DNA of 64,000 nucleotides from Gordonia jacobaea (lineage in GTDB: Bacteria; Actinomycetota; Actinomycetes; Mycobacteriales; Mycobacteriaceae), in assembly GCF_001186365.1 (NCBI RefSeq), contig NZ_LDTZ01000019.1:124001-188000 (forward strand), written 5' to 3'. Positions 57,444 through 64,000 of this stretch are shown piece by piece (position 1 is the first letter of the stretch; each line of letters opens with the position of its first letter). The notes under the pieces are model-generated. The model saw nothing but the letters and a program-made list of their open reading frames with translations. It was not told the origin of the DNA and did not search any database. Both the position numbers and the translations under genes were made by a program.

Positions 57444-58310
57444 TCACGCGTCCACCGCAAGTGCTGCGACGACGGCGTCGAGATCGTCGCTGTCGGCGCG
57501 CCTGATCGCCCACGTGTCCATGGGCATGGCGAGATCGGAGATGGGAAGAAGCGTGAACTCACTGCGATCGATGGCGCGCATCGACTCCGTCTCCTCCGGA
57601 ACCAGGGTGAATCGGTCGCCGCCGCGGAGCATCAATGCCATTCCCGAGATGGTGGAGTAGCGGTGCGAGGCGTCGACGAGCACACCGAGATCGCGCAGGA
57701 GCCGCGTGTACGGCCCGTACCGCAGGTCCCAGTGCCTGGGGCCGGACACCAACGTCATGCCCCGCAGGTCAGCGGTCGTGATTGCGGCCGCCCCCGCGAA
57801 TCGCGACGCGTCGACGACGGCCACGACTCTCGACGACGCGAGCAACGTGCCCACAAGGTCGGGATGGTGTTCGGGAAGATGCGAAATCGCGAGATCGATC
57901 TCGCCGCCGAGGAGCTGCTCCGGCATCTCCAGCGACGGCATCTGGGAGAAGATCACCCGATGTGTCTCGTCAACCTGGTCGGCAACCGCCGAGATGCGTC
58001 GACGCTGTGCGTGTGTGAGCTCGTCCGGAACGGCAACCCGCAGGTCCGTGTGCTGGCTCGCACGCACCGCGGACGGTAGTGCGTCGAGATCTGCGACGAC
58101 CCGCTCGGCGAGCGGAATCAATGCTCGACCCGCATCGGTGAGTGCGGTGTGATGTGTCGACCTGTCGAAGAGGCGGACGCCGAGCTCGGACTCCAGCGCC
58201 TTGATCCGCTTACTCAGCGGAGGCGCGGACATGTGGAGTGATTCCGCAGCCCTGGTGAAGTTCAGCTCACGTGCCACAGCGAGGAAGTACCGCAGGTGCA
58301 TGACATCCAT
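57444..58310 (-). CDS. LysR-family transcriptional regulator
   Basis: 288 aa. N-terminal HTH: MHLRYFLAVARELNFTRAAESLHMSAPPLSKRIKALESELG in the classic arrangement, effector domain from about residue 90 (DLRVAVPDEL, EIDLAISHLPEHH, TLVPEETESM). ATG at 58310, or 58301. Divergent from the beta-propeller gene, which it probably controls through the inverted repeat at 58362-58405. Confidence 0.9.
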   Translation of the reverse strand: MDVMHLRYFLAVARELNFTRAAESLHMSAPPLSKRIKALESELGVRLFDRSTHHTALTDAGRALIPLAERVVADLDALPSAVRASQHTDLRVAVPDELTHAQRRRISAVADQVDETHRVIFSQMPSLEMPEQLLGGEIDLAISHLPEHHPDLVGTLLASSRVVAVVDASRFAGAAAITTADLRGMTLVSGPRHWDLRYGPYTRLLRDLGVLVDASHRYSTISGMALMLRGGDRFTLVPEETESMRAIDRSEFTLLPISDLAMPMDTWAIRRADSDDLDAVVAALAVDA

Positions 58311-58361
58311 AGAAATATCCAACGCTCCACATCGAACTCGGTATTTCCGTTTGGGCAACAC

Positions 58362-58405
58362 AGGAGCGTCCGAACCGATCGTTCCCTTCCGTTCACGACG
58401 CTCCT
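58362..58405. promoter_or_regulatory. Spaced 9-bp inverted repeat, possible LysR site
   Basis: AGGAGCGTC (58362-58370) and GACGCTCCT (58397-58405) are perfect complements 26 nt apart in the divergent gap 58311-58452. The spacing suits two regulator dimers or a repression loop. Confidence 0.5.
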
Positions 58406-58452
58406 AGCGTTGAGGTAAATGAGCTCTGTTCGCGAGCACACCGGGAGGCACC

Positions 58453-59367
58453 ATGTTCGAGCATCTGTACGTTCTGGATGGCCGCAACCACTCCATCCTG
58501 CGGGTCGATCCCGGTGACGGCTCCGTCGAGACCGTGACCGACGAGACGGGCTACATGCCGGACGGGATCGTCACCACGCCCGACCGCATCTACTGGACGA
58601 CGATGGGCAAGCCCACCCGTGCCGCGGTGACAGCCGACACCTCGTCAGACGAGGCCTGGGATTTCAGCGCTCCGAACGGCTCGGTGCGCACCTGCGCCCT
58701 TGACGGTTCCGGACAGGCCCACCTGGTTCCCGACGGCGCCATCACCACCGGCAAGCAGCTCACCGCCGACTTCGACGCCGGCCTGCTCTACTTCTGCGAC
58801 CGTGAGGGCACGACGGTCTATCGCGTGGCCACCGACGGCACCGGCCTCACCCCGCTGGTGCACAACACCCGCGACGACACCTGGACACAGGAATGCGTCG
58901 GTGTCGCGAGCGACCCTGTCGGCGGGTTCCTGTACTGGACGCAGAAGGGCCCGAGCAAGGGCGGACGCGGAAAGATCTTGCGCGCAGGCCTCGACCTCCC
59001 GGAGGGCGAAACCGCTTCCACCCGAACGGATATCGAAGTGCTGTGGCACGACCTACCGGAGCCGATCGACCTCCATCTGGACCTCAACACGAACACCGTC
59101 TTCTGGACCGATCGTGGAGCAGCACCCTCGGGCAACACGCTCAACCAGGCGGCGATTCCAGACAAGGGTCACGCAGGCGCTACCCCGGAGATCCTCGCAC
59201 GCGGCTTCGACGAGGCGATCGGCCTGGCCGTCGACTCCGACGCCGGATTGGTCTACGTCAGCGACCTCGGCGGCTCGATCCGGTCTGTCGAGATCGGTGG
59301 CGACCACACCGTACGCGACATCATCCATCTGCCCGACTCGTCGTTCACGGGCATCGCCGGCCTCTGA
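58453..59367 (+). CDS. YWTD/NHL-type beta-propeller protein
   Basis: 304 aa made of repeating propeller blades: DRIYWTTMG, GLLYFCDREGTTVYRVATDG, GFLYWTQKGPSKGGRGKI, NTVFWTDRGAAPSGNTL and GLVYVSDLGGSIRSVE. No signal peptide, so cytoplasmic. Related to low-density-lipoprotein-receptor YWTD or SMP-30-like folds; some are lactonases or gluconolactonases. ATG at 58453 with GGGAGG. Followed after 64 bp by a hydroxyacyl-CoA dehydrogenase gene. Substrate unknown. Confidence 0.8.
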   Translation: MFEHLYVLDGRNHSILRVDPGDGSVETVTDETGYMPDGIVTTPDRIYWTTMGKPTRAAVTADTSSDEAWDFSAPNGSVRTCALDGSGQAHLVPDGAITTGKQLTADFDAGLLYFCDREGTTVYRVATDGTGLTPLVHNTRDDTWTQECVGVASDPVGGFLYWTQKGPSKGGRGKILRAGLDLPEGETASTRTDIEVLWHDLPEPIDLHLDLNTNTVFWTDRGAAPSGNTLNQAAIPDKGHAGATPEILARGFDEAIGLAVDSDAGLVYVSDLGGSIRSVEIGGDHTVRDIIHLPDSSFTGIAGL

Positions 59368-59431
59368 GACGCCGGGCCCTGGGGACACCGAACATCCACC
59401 ACCACAACATCTCTCGAAAGAAGTACACGCG

Positions 59432-60298
59432 ATGAGCAATTACGCGAAGTCCCTCGACGACATCGACGCACGGCCGGTTGCCGTCGTCGGGGCAGGCACC
59501 CTCGGACGTCGAATCGCTCTCATGTTCTCCACCCGGGGCGGCGAGGTGCGGATCTTCGACCAGAGCGCCGACCAACGCGAAGCAGCCGTTCAGTACGTCG
59601 AGGACACCATCGACGAGACGCTGAAGATCATCGGCAAAGGCGTTGCGGGAAAGGTGATCCCGGCATCAACCCTCTCAGATGCGGTTGCCGGTGCGTGGCT
59701 GGTCGTCGAGGCCGTACCCGAGCGCCTCGACATCAAGATCCCACTGTGGGGCGAGATCGACGCAGCCGCAGACGGCGACGCGATCTTCGCGACCAACTCG
59801 TCGTCGTATGCGTCGTCGACGATGACCGAGAACGTGCGAAACCCGGAACGTCTGTGCAACATGCACTTCTACATGCCGCCGACGGCGAATGCCGTCGACC
59901 TCATGTCCGACGGCGACACGGCCCGCGACGTCCTCGACTCACTGCTCACCGTGCTACCCGAGTTCGGTATCCACCCGTTCGAAGCACGCAGGGAGAGCAC
60001 GGGATTCATCTTCAACCGCATCTGGGCAGCCATCAAGCGGGAGTCGCTCGAAGTCGTCGCAGAGGGCGTGTCGACGCCGCACGACGTCGATGAGATGTTC
60101 AAGATCAACTGGCACATGCCAACCGGCCCGTTCGCGATGATGGACAGCGTGGGCCTCGACGTAGTGCTCGACATCGAAAACCACTACGCCGCAGAGAATC
60201 CGAACCTGCCGACCGGTCCGCGTGAATTGCTCAAGCGCTACGTCGACGACGGCAAGCTCGGCCGCAAGACCGGCGAGGGCTTCTACACCTACGAGTGA
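59432..60298 (+). CDS. 3-Hydroxyacyl-CoA dehydrogenase family protein
   Basis: 288-aa NAD-dependent dehydrogenase. GAGTLGRRIALMFSTRGGEV is the Rossmann start, VVEAVPERLDIKIPLWGEID and ATNSSSYASSTMTE follow (the usual SxxS loop), and FIFNRIWAAIKRES plus GKLGRKTGEGFYTYE end the C-terminal domain. The catalytic His is probably in NMHFYMPP, where the usual HFFNPP reads HFYMPP. Resembles 3-hydroxybutyryl-CoA or L-gulonate-type dehydrogenases. Same operon as the propeller gene. Confidence 0.85.
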   Translation: MSNYAKSLDDIDARPVAVVGAGTLGRRIALMFSTRGGEVRIFDQSADQREAAVQYVEDTIDETLKIIGKGVAGKVIPASTLSDAVAGAWLVVEAVPERLDIKIPLWGEIDAAADGDAIFATNSSSYASSTMTENVRNPERLCNMHFYMPPTANAVDLMSDGDTARDVLDSLLTVLPEFGIHPFEARRESTGFIFNRIWAAIKRESLEVVAEGVSTPHDVDEMFKINWHMPTGPFAMMDSVGLDVVLDIENHYAAENPNLPTGPRELLKRYVDDGKLGRKTGEGFYTYE

Positions 60299-60319
60299 CT
60301 TCGATCCACGAGTCAACCG

Positions 60320-60838
60320 TCAGCTTGTGCAGAGCTTCCACGTACCGTCGTCCTTGACCACGACGACGCTGGTGGTCTGCTTGTCGTCGGGCGTCTTGTC
60401 GTAGTGCCAGTTCACCTTTGCCGTCGCGCGGTCGCCGTTGACCGCCACGTCGGTGATCTCCGGAATCACGATGCGCCCCTTGGACTCCACCAACGTCCGG
60501 TTCTGCCTGACGAATTCCTGCTCGGAGATGAACGACGACGACGACGTGTCGGCAGCGCACGTCGTCTGCTTGTACTTGCCGTAGTCGACGTTGTTGCGGG
60601 CTGTGTAGTTGTCGTTGATCGCGAACTGGACCTGTCCGGAATCGCTTGCGCGCTCCTCCGCCGGACGCAGCACGTTGGACAACACGACGCCGAGAATCGC
60701 CAGCACCACGATCACCAACGCAACCCAGAACGGCCAGGCGTCTTTCCAGGTGCGTGGGCGCTCGTCGTCGGCATCGAGATCGCTACCGGGGTTTTTGCTG
60801 TCACGTGCACCGCTGGCCATGCCGGGCAGTGTAGTCAT
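60320..60838 (-). CDS. Single-pass membrane protein, Rv0361-like
   Basis: 172 aa. A cytoplasmic acidic N-terminus, one membrane helix (WPFWVALVIVVLAILGVVL, about 36-54), then an outside domain with two cysteines (TTCAAD, WKLCTS) likely disulfide-bonded. The tail domain resembles DUF4878-type folds. Function unknown. An ATG at 60820 could be the start. Converges with the hydroxyacyl-CoA dehydrogenase gene, 21 bp apart. Confidence 0.75.
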   Translation of the reverse strand: MTTLPGMASGARDSKNPGSDLDADDERPRTWKDAWPFWVALVIVVLAILGVVLSNVLRPAEERASDSGQVQFAINDNYTARNNVDYGKYKQTTCAADTSSSSFISEQEFVRQNRTLVESKGRIVIPEITDVAVNGDRATAKVNWHYDKTPDDKQTTSVVVVKDDGTWKLCTS

Positions 60839-60891
60839 CGTCGAATCCGACCTTCACTACCCCCGATCCGGACATCTGCGGCAACACATCT

Positions 60892-60907
60892 CGTAAGGTG
60901 ACCCTAA
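60892..60907. promoter_or_regulatory. Possible IdeR/DtxR iron box
   Basis: CGTAAGGTGACCCTAA matches about 11 of 16 positions of the iron box TTAGGTTAGGCTAACCTAA. It lies just upstream of the siderophore-binding protein gene, the expected place, but the fit is modest. Confidence 0.4.
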
Positions 60908-60934
60908 GAGCGCCATCTACGAGAGGACCACCCC

Positions 60935-61975
60935 GTGCCCCACTCACGACACGTCCGCCCACTGCTCGCCGTGTTCGCGACCATCGCGGCGTCGACTCTG
61001 GTTCTCGTTGGATGCTCAGCCCCCGACGAACAAGAAGACTCTGCCGGTTCGTCGGCACCCGCAGCCGAACCCGGCGCACTGCCGGTCACCATCGAGCACA
61101 AGTACGGCTCGACGACCATCTCCACCCAGCCTTCTCGCGTCGCCGCAATGGGGGTTGGCGACGGGGACACGCTGCTCGCCCTCGGGATCACTCCGACGAC
61201 GATCGCTCCGTTCGCCGATCCCACACAGCGCAGCGCCCCGTGGAATGCCGAACTCCTCGGCGACGCCAAGCCCGAGATTCTGCCCAACGTGTCGGCGGAG
61301 TTCGGTGCGCAGATCTCCAAGGCACTCTCGACCAACCCGCAGCTGGTCACCGCGGTCGGCGCGGCGCCCACCCGCGAGCAGTACGACACCCTGAGTAGGG
61401 CCGTGCCGACCATCGTGCGACCCGCCCAGTACCAGGACTGGCAGGTGCCGTGGGATGTACAGACCACCGAGATCGGCAAGGCCGTCGGACTTCCCGACGC
61501 GGCGTCGAAGAAGATCGCCGAGTCGAAGAAGCACGTCGCCGATCTGGTTGCCCAACATCCGGAGCTGAAGGGCAAGACGGGTGTCGTGGTCACCGGGTCG
61601 ACGGACGGAGGTGTCTCCATCTACGGGCCGGGGGACGGGCGTGCGCAGATGCTCGCCGACTACGGACTCAGCTTCCCCGACTCGCTCAAACCGACGATCA
61701 CCAGCGGCTTCTACGGTTCGATCTCGGCCGAGAGGCTCGACATGCTCAACGCAGCGGACGTGGTGGTCACCGTGGACTGGTCAGGCGCGAACGCCAAGCT
61801 CAAGGCCGATCCGACGTGGAACCGTCAGGCGTACGTGACGCAGGGCCGAACCGTCTATCTCGACCAGCAGGTCGGAAGCGCGATGTCGGTGCCGACGGTC
61901 CTCACGGTCCCATGGGTCGCCGACCAGGCGGTCGCACCGATCGCCGAAGCAGCGGGTAAGCGCCCGACGAGTTAG
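60935..61975 (+). CDS. Iron-siderophore ABC transporter substrate-binding lipoprotein
   Basis: 346 aa. Lipoprotein signal ending LVLVGCSAP (lipid-bearing Cys near residue 27), a Ser/Ala/Glu linker, then a FepB/FhuD-type domain: GSTTISTQPSRVAAMGVGDGDTLLALG and RVYLDQQV-like late segment. It captures ferric siderophores outside the membrane for import. GTG at 60935 with GAGAGGA upstream. No permease or ATPase gene is adjacent in the window. Confidence 0.88.
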   Translation: MPHSRHVRPLLAVFATIAASTLVLVGCSAPDEQEDSAGSSAPAAEPGALPVTIEHKYGSTTISTQPSRVAAMGVGDGDTLLALGITPTTIAPFADPTQRSAPWNAELLGDAKPEILPNVSAEFGAQISKALSTNPQLVTAVGAAPTREQYDTLSRAVPTIVRPAQYQDWQVPWDVQTTEIGKAVGLPDAASKKIAESKKHVADLVAQHPELKGKTGVVVTGSTDGGVSIYGPGDGRAQMLADYGLSFPDSLKPTITSGFYGSISAERLDMLNAADVVVTVDWSGANAKLKADPTWNRQAYVTQGRTVYLDQQVGSAMSVPTVLTVPWVADQAVAPIAEAAGKRPTS

Positions 61976-62123
61976 CGAAGCTACTGAGGTAACCCTCACA
62001 GATGATTTTGGTTAGCGGTGCCCAGCGCCTACCGTAGAGGGGATAAGCGTCGACGCTCCGCCGCACTCCAGCGACATACCTGGCGCGTCGAGAAACCCCT
62101 GAGCACGAGGTAGACGACACTCT

Positions 62124-63515
62124 ATGACTGATCAGAGCCGCCCGCTGCGGGTTGCCATCGTCGGAGCCGGCCCCGCCGGCATCTACGCCGCCGATGCCTT
62201 GATGAAGTCCGACACCGCCAAGGATCGCGGCGTCAGCATCGATCTGTACGAGCGCATGCCCGCGCCGTTCGGCCTGATTCGCTACGGCGTCGCGCCCGAC
62301 CACCCGCGCATCAAGGGCATCATCACCGCGCTGCACAAGGTCCTCGACAAGCCGCAGGTCCGTCTGCTCGGCAACATCGACTACGGCACCGACATCACGC
62401 TTGACGAGCTCAAGTCGCACTACGACGCCGTGGTCTTCTCGACCGGCGCCACCGACGACCGCGCACTCGACATCCCCGGCATCGACCTCGACCGCAGCTA
62501 CGGCGCGGCACAGTTCGTCGCCTGGTACGACGGACATCCCGACTTCCCGCGCGAGTGGCCGCTCGAGCAGGAGAAGGTCGCGGTCATCGGCGTCGGCAAC
62601 GTCGCACTCGACGTCGCGCGCGTGCTGGCCAAGACCGGCGACGAACTGCTCCCCACCGAGATCCCCGCCAACGTCTACGAGGGCCTCAAGTCCAACAAGG
62701 CCGTCGAGGTCCACGTGTTCGGACGCCGCGGCCCCGCACAGGCGAAGTTCACGCCGCTCGAGCTCAAGGAGCTCGACCACTCGCCCAACATCGAGGTCGT
62801 CGTGAGCCCCGAGGACATCGACTACGACGAGGGCTCGGCCGTCGCCCGTCGCGGTTCCAAGATCACCGACCAGGTCGCGACGATCATCGAGAACTACGCG
62901 ATGCGTGAGCCCAAGGAAGGCGCGATCCACAAGCTCTTCCTGCACTTCTTCGAGAGTCCGATCGAGATCCTCGGCGAGAACGGCGAGGTCGTCGGACTGC
63001 GCACCGAGCGCACCCAGCTCGACGGCACCGGCAACGTCAAGCCGACCGGCAAGCACACCGACTGGGACGTCACCGCGGTGTACCGCGCCGTCGGCTACCT
63101 CTCGGACAACCTGCCCCACATCCCGTTCGACTCGCAGGCGGGCGTCATTCCCAACGAGGCAGGCCGCATCTTCGATGACGGCTCCCACCTCACCGGCCTC
63201 TACGCAACCGGGTGGATCAAGCGTGGCCCGGTCGGCCTCATCGGTCACACCAAGGGCGACGCCAACGAGACCGTCGAGTGCATCATCGAAGACATGGGTA
63301 ACGGCGCACTGCTCGACCCCGCCAACCCGTCGGAAGACGCGATCATCGAGCTGCTGGAGTCCAAGAACATCCCGTTCACCACGTGGGACGGCTGGTACCG
63401 CCTCGACGAGCACGAGCGCGCCCTCGGCGCCGCTGAGGGCCGCGAGCGCGTGAAGGTCGTCGAGCGCGAGGACATGATCGCCGCATCGGAACCGCACAAG
63501 GTTCAGAAGGCCTGA
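62124..63515 (+). CDS. fprA: NADPH-ferredoxin reductase FprA
   Basis: 463-aa adrenodoxin-reductase-type flavoprotein passing electrons from NADPH to ferredoxins and hence P450s. FAD site VAIVGAGPAGIYAADAL at residue 9, MPAPFGLIRYGVAPDHP, NADPH site VIGVGNVALDVARVLAKT, VFGRRGPAQAKFT and GWIKRGPVGLIGHTKGDA. The 150-bp gap before it contains TGAGG-TAAC-CCTCA. Ends in a strong terminator. May serve steroid-oxidising P450s elsewhere. Confidence 0.95.
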   Translation: MTDQSRPLRVAIVGAGPAGIYAADALMKSDTAKDRGVSIDLYERMPAPFGLIRYGVAPDHPRIKGIITALHKVLDKPQVRLLGNIDYGTDITLDELKSHYDAVVFSTGATDDRALDIPGIDLDRSYGAAQFVAWYDGHPDFPREWPLEQEKVAVIGVGNVALDVARVLAKTGDELLPTEIPANVYEGLKSNKAVEVHVFGRRGPAQAKFTPLELKELDHSPNIEVVVSPEDIDYDEGSAVARRGSKITDQVATIIENYAMREPKEGAIHKLFLHFFESPIEILGENGEVVGLRTERTQLDGTGNVKPTGKHTDWDVTAVYRAVGYLSDNLPHIPFDSQAGVIPNEAGRIFDDGSHLTGLYATGWIKRGPVGLIGHTKGDANETVECIIEDMGNGALLDPANPSEDAIIELLESKNIPFTTWDGWYRLDEHERALGAAEGRERVKVVEREDMIAASEPHKVQKA

Positions 63516-63526
63516 CAGACAGCAAT

Positions 63527-63561
63527 AAAGAACGCGACCGGATTTCCGGTCGGCGTTCTTT
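63527..63561 (+). terminator. Intrinsic terminator after fprA
   Basis: AAAGAACGC and GACCGGA pair with TCCGGTC and GCGTTCTTT with a one-base bulge; the A/T ends serve both fprA and the convergent gene at 63599. Confidence 0.85.
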
Positions 63562-63598
63562 GTGTGAGAGGGACCGATCGCCGGGCGATCGGGGTGTA

Positions 63599-64000
63599 TC
63601 AGTTCTGAGCGGCCGTGACTGCGGCGGCCGGAGGAGCCTGGTTACCCGCGTTGTTGTTCGACGGCGCAACCTTCTGCGTGTTCGGGGCGGTTCCGTTCTC
63701 GCCCTTCTGCTGGTCGATGTTCCACCAGAAGCCCGCGTTGTTGAGAATGTTCTCGGTCTGGGCTCCGATGGTGTACCCGGAGATCGACGACGGGAAGCAG
63801 CTACGCCAGGTGGTCTCCGATGCCATGTAGAACTGGTTCGGCTTCAGAACACCCGCGGGCTGACCCTTGATCGCGGTCTTCTTCGTCGGGCCACCGAACT
63901 CGGTGACGTTCACGTTCGTCATGGTCGATCCGCCGACGTTCTTCACGCCCATCCAGCGGTGCATGCGCCAGCCCGGTAGGTTGTCCCAGGTGGGTCCCCA
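63599..64000 (-). CDS. Hypothetical protein, 5' part outside the window
   Basis: The frame is open from the right edge (WGPTWDNLPGWR ...) to a stop at 63599, 133 codons. An internal ATG exists (MHRWMG) but the reading frame continues upstream, so the gene probably starts beyond 64000. Trp-rich patches, NVNVTEFGG, and a single cysteine (WRSCFPSS) are followed by a Gln/Asn/Pro/Ala tail (NNNAGNQAPPAAA). The composition suggests an exported protein. I do not recognise the family. Confidence 0.6.
   Translation of the reverse strand, partial: WGPTWDNLPGWRMHRWMGVKNVGGSTMTNVNVTEFGGPTKKTAIKGQPAGVLKPNQFYMASETTWRSCFPSSISGYTIGAQTENILNNAGFWWNIDQQKGENGTAPNTQKVAPSNNNAGNQAPPAAAVTAAQN

Noticed and set aside
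61984-61997. TGAGG-TAAC-CCTCA before fprA as an iron box
   Set aside because: Only the outer five bases pair and the core does not fit the iron-box consensus.
61902-63497. Minus-strand open frame opposite fprA
   Set aside because: Antisense of a clear FprA coding sequence.

Overview
High-GC, densely packed actinobacterial chromosome. Organism: the steroid-ring genes fadA6-ipdF-fadE30-fadD3, the block lysS ... coaX-panD-panC ... folK-folB-folP-folE-ftsH-hpt-tilS-dacB-ppa, twin-arginine exported phosphatases, many leaderless-looking starts and FprA all point to a mycolic-acid bacterium (order Mycobacteriales). A Gordonia-like genus is my best guess; this is inference from gene content, not a database match. 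No rRNA, tRNA, insertion sequence, integrase or CRISPR array was seen.

Layout. 1-7.4 kb: end of a polysaccharide deacetylase gene, an aldehyde dehydrogenase, then the HIP (steroid C/D-ring) genes fadE30-ipdF-fadA6 divergent from fadD3, with a KstR2-type operator between them. 7.4-10.4 kb: VOC protein, divergent AraC regulator and an APH/P-loop kinase fusion. 10.4-12 kb: lysS. 12-21.1 kb: an aromatic catabolic cluster ending in hydroxyquinol (AraC regulator; HsaA-like monooxygenase, two alcohol dehydrogenases, flavin reductase, TfdB-type hydroxylase, maleylacetate reductase, hydroxyquinol dioxygenase). It sits between lysS and coaX, which lie close together in M. tuberculosis. 21.2-33.6 kb: rhodanese with a Cys-rich leader peptide, pantothenate/CoA genes, the folate operon, ftsH and hpt. 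33.6-38.9 kb: an AT-richer secreted-protein gene wedged between hpt and tilS, then tilS, a zinc metalloprotease, dacB and ppa. 38.9-42.3 kb: DHA2 exporter with its MarR regulator, and allantoicase. 42.3-50.6 kb: duplicated PhoD-PAP2 phosphatase block with a remnant of a third gene. 50-53.3 kb: SAM-IV riboswitch-controlled class V aminotransferase, and isochorismate synthase. 53.3-60.8 kb: dgdA/GntR, rhodanese-metZ, and LysR/beta-propeller/hydroxyacyl-CoA dehydrogenase. 60.3-64 kb: small membrane protein, siderophore-binding lipoprotein, fprA, and an incomplete secreted-looking gene.

How the genes work together. The left end feeds steroid ring fragments into beta-oxidation. The catabolic cluster should turn a phenolic compound into hydroxyquinol, cleave it and deliver 3-oxoadipate. 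Two sulfur-linked points carry RNA-level control (cysteine leader peptide; SAM-IV aptamer). Short GC-rich tandem repeat families (21, 27, 51 and 16 bp) recur between genes and, in two places, inside coding sequence.
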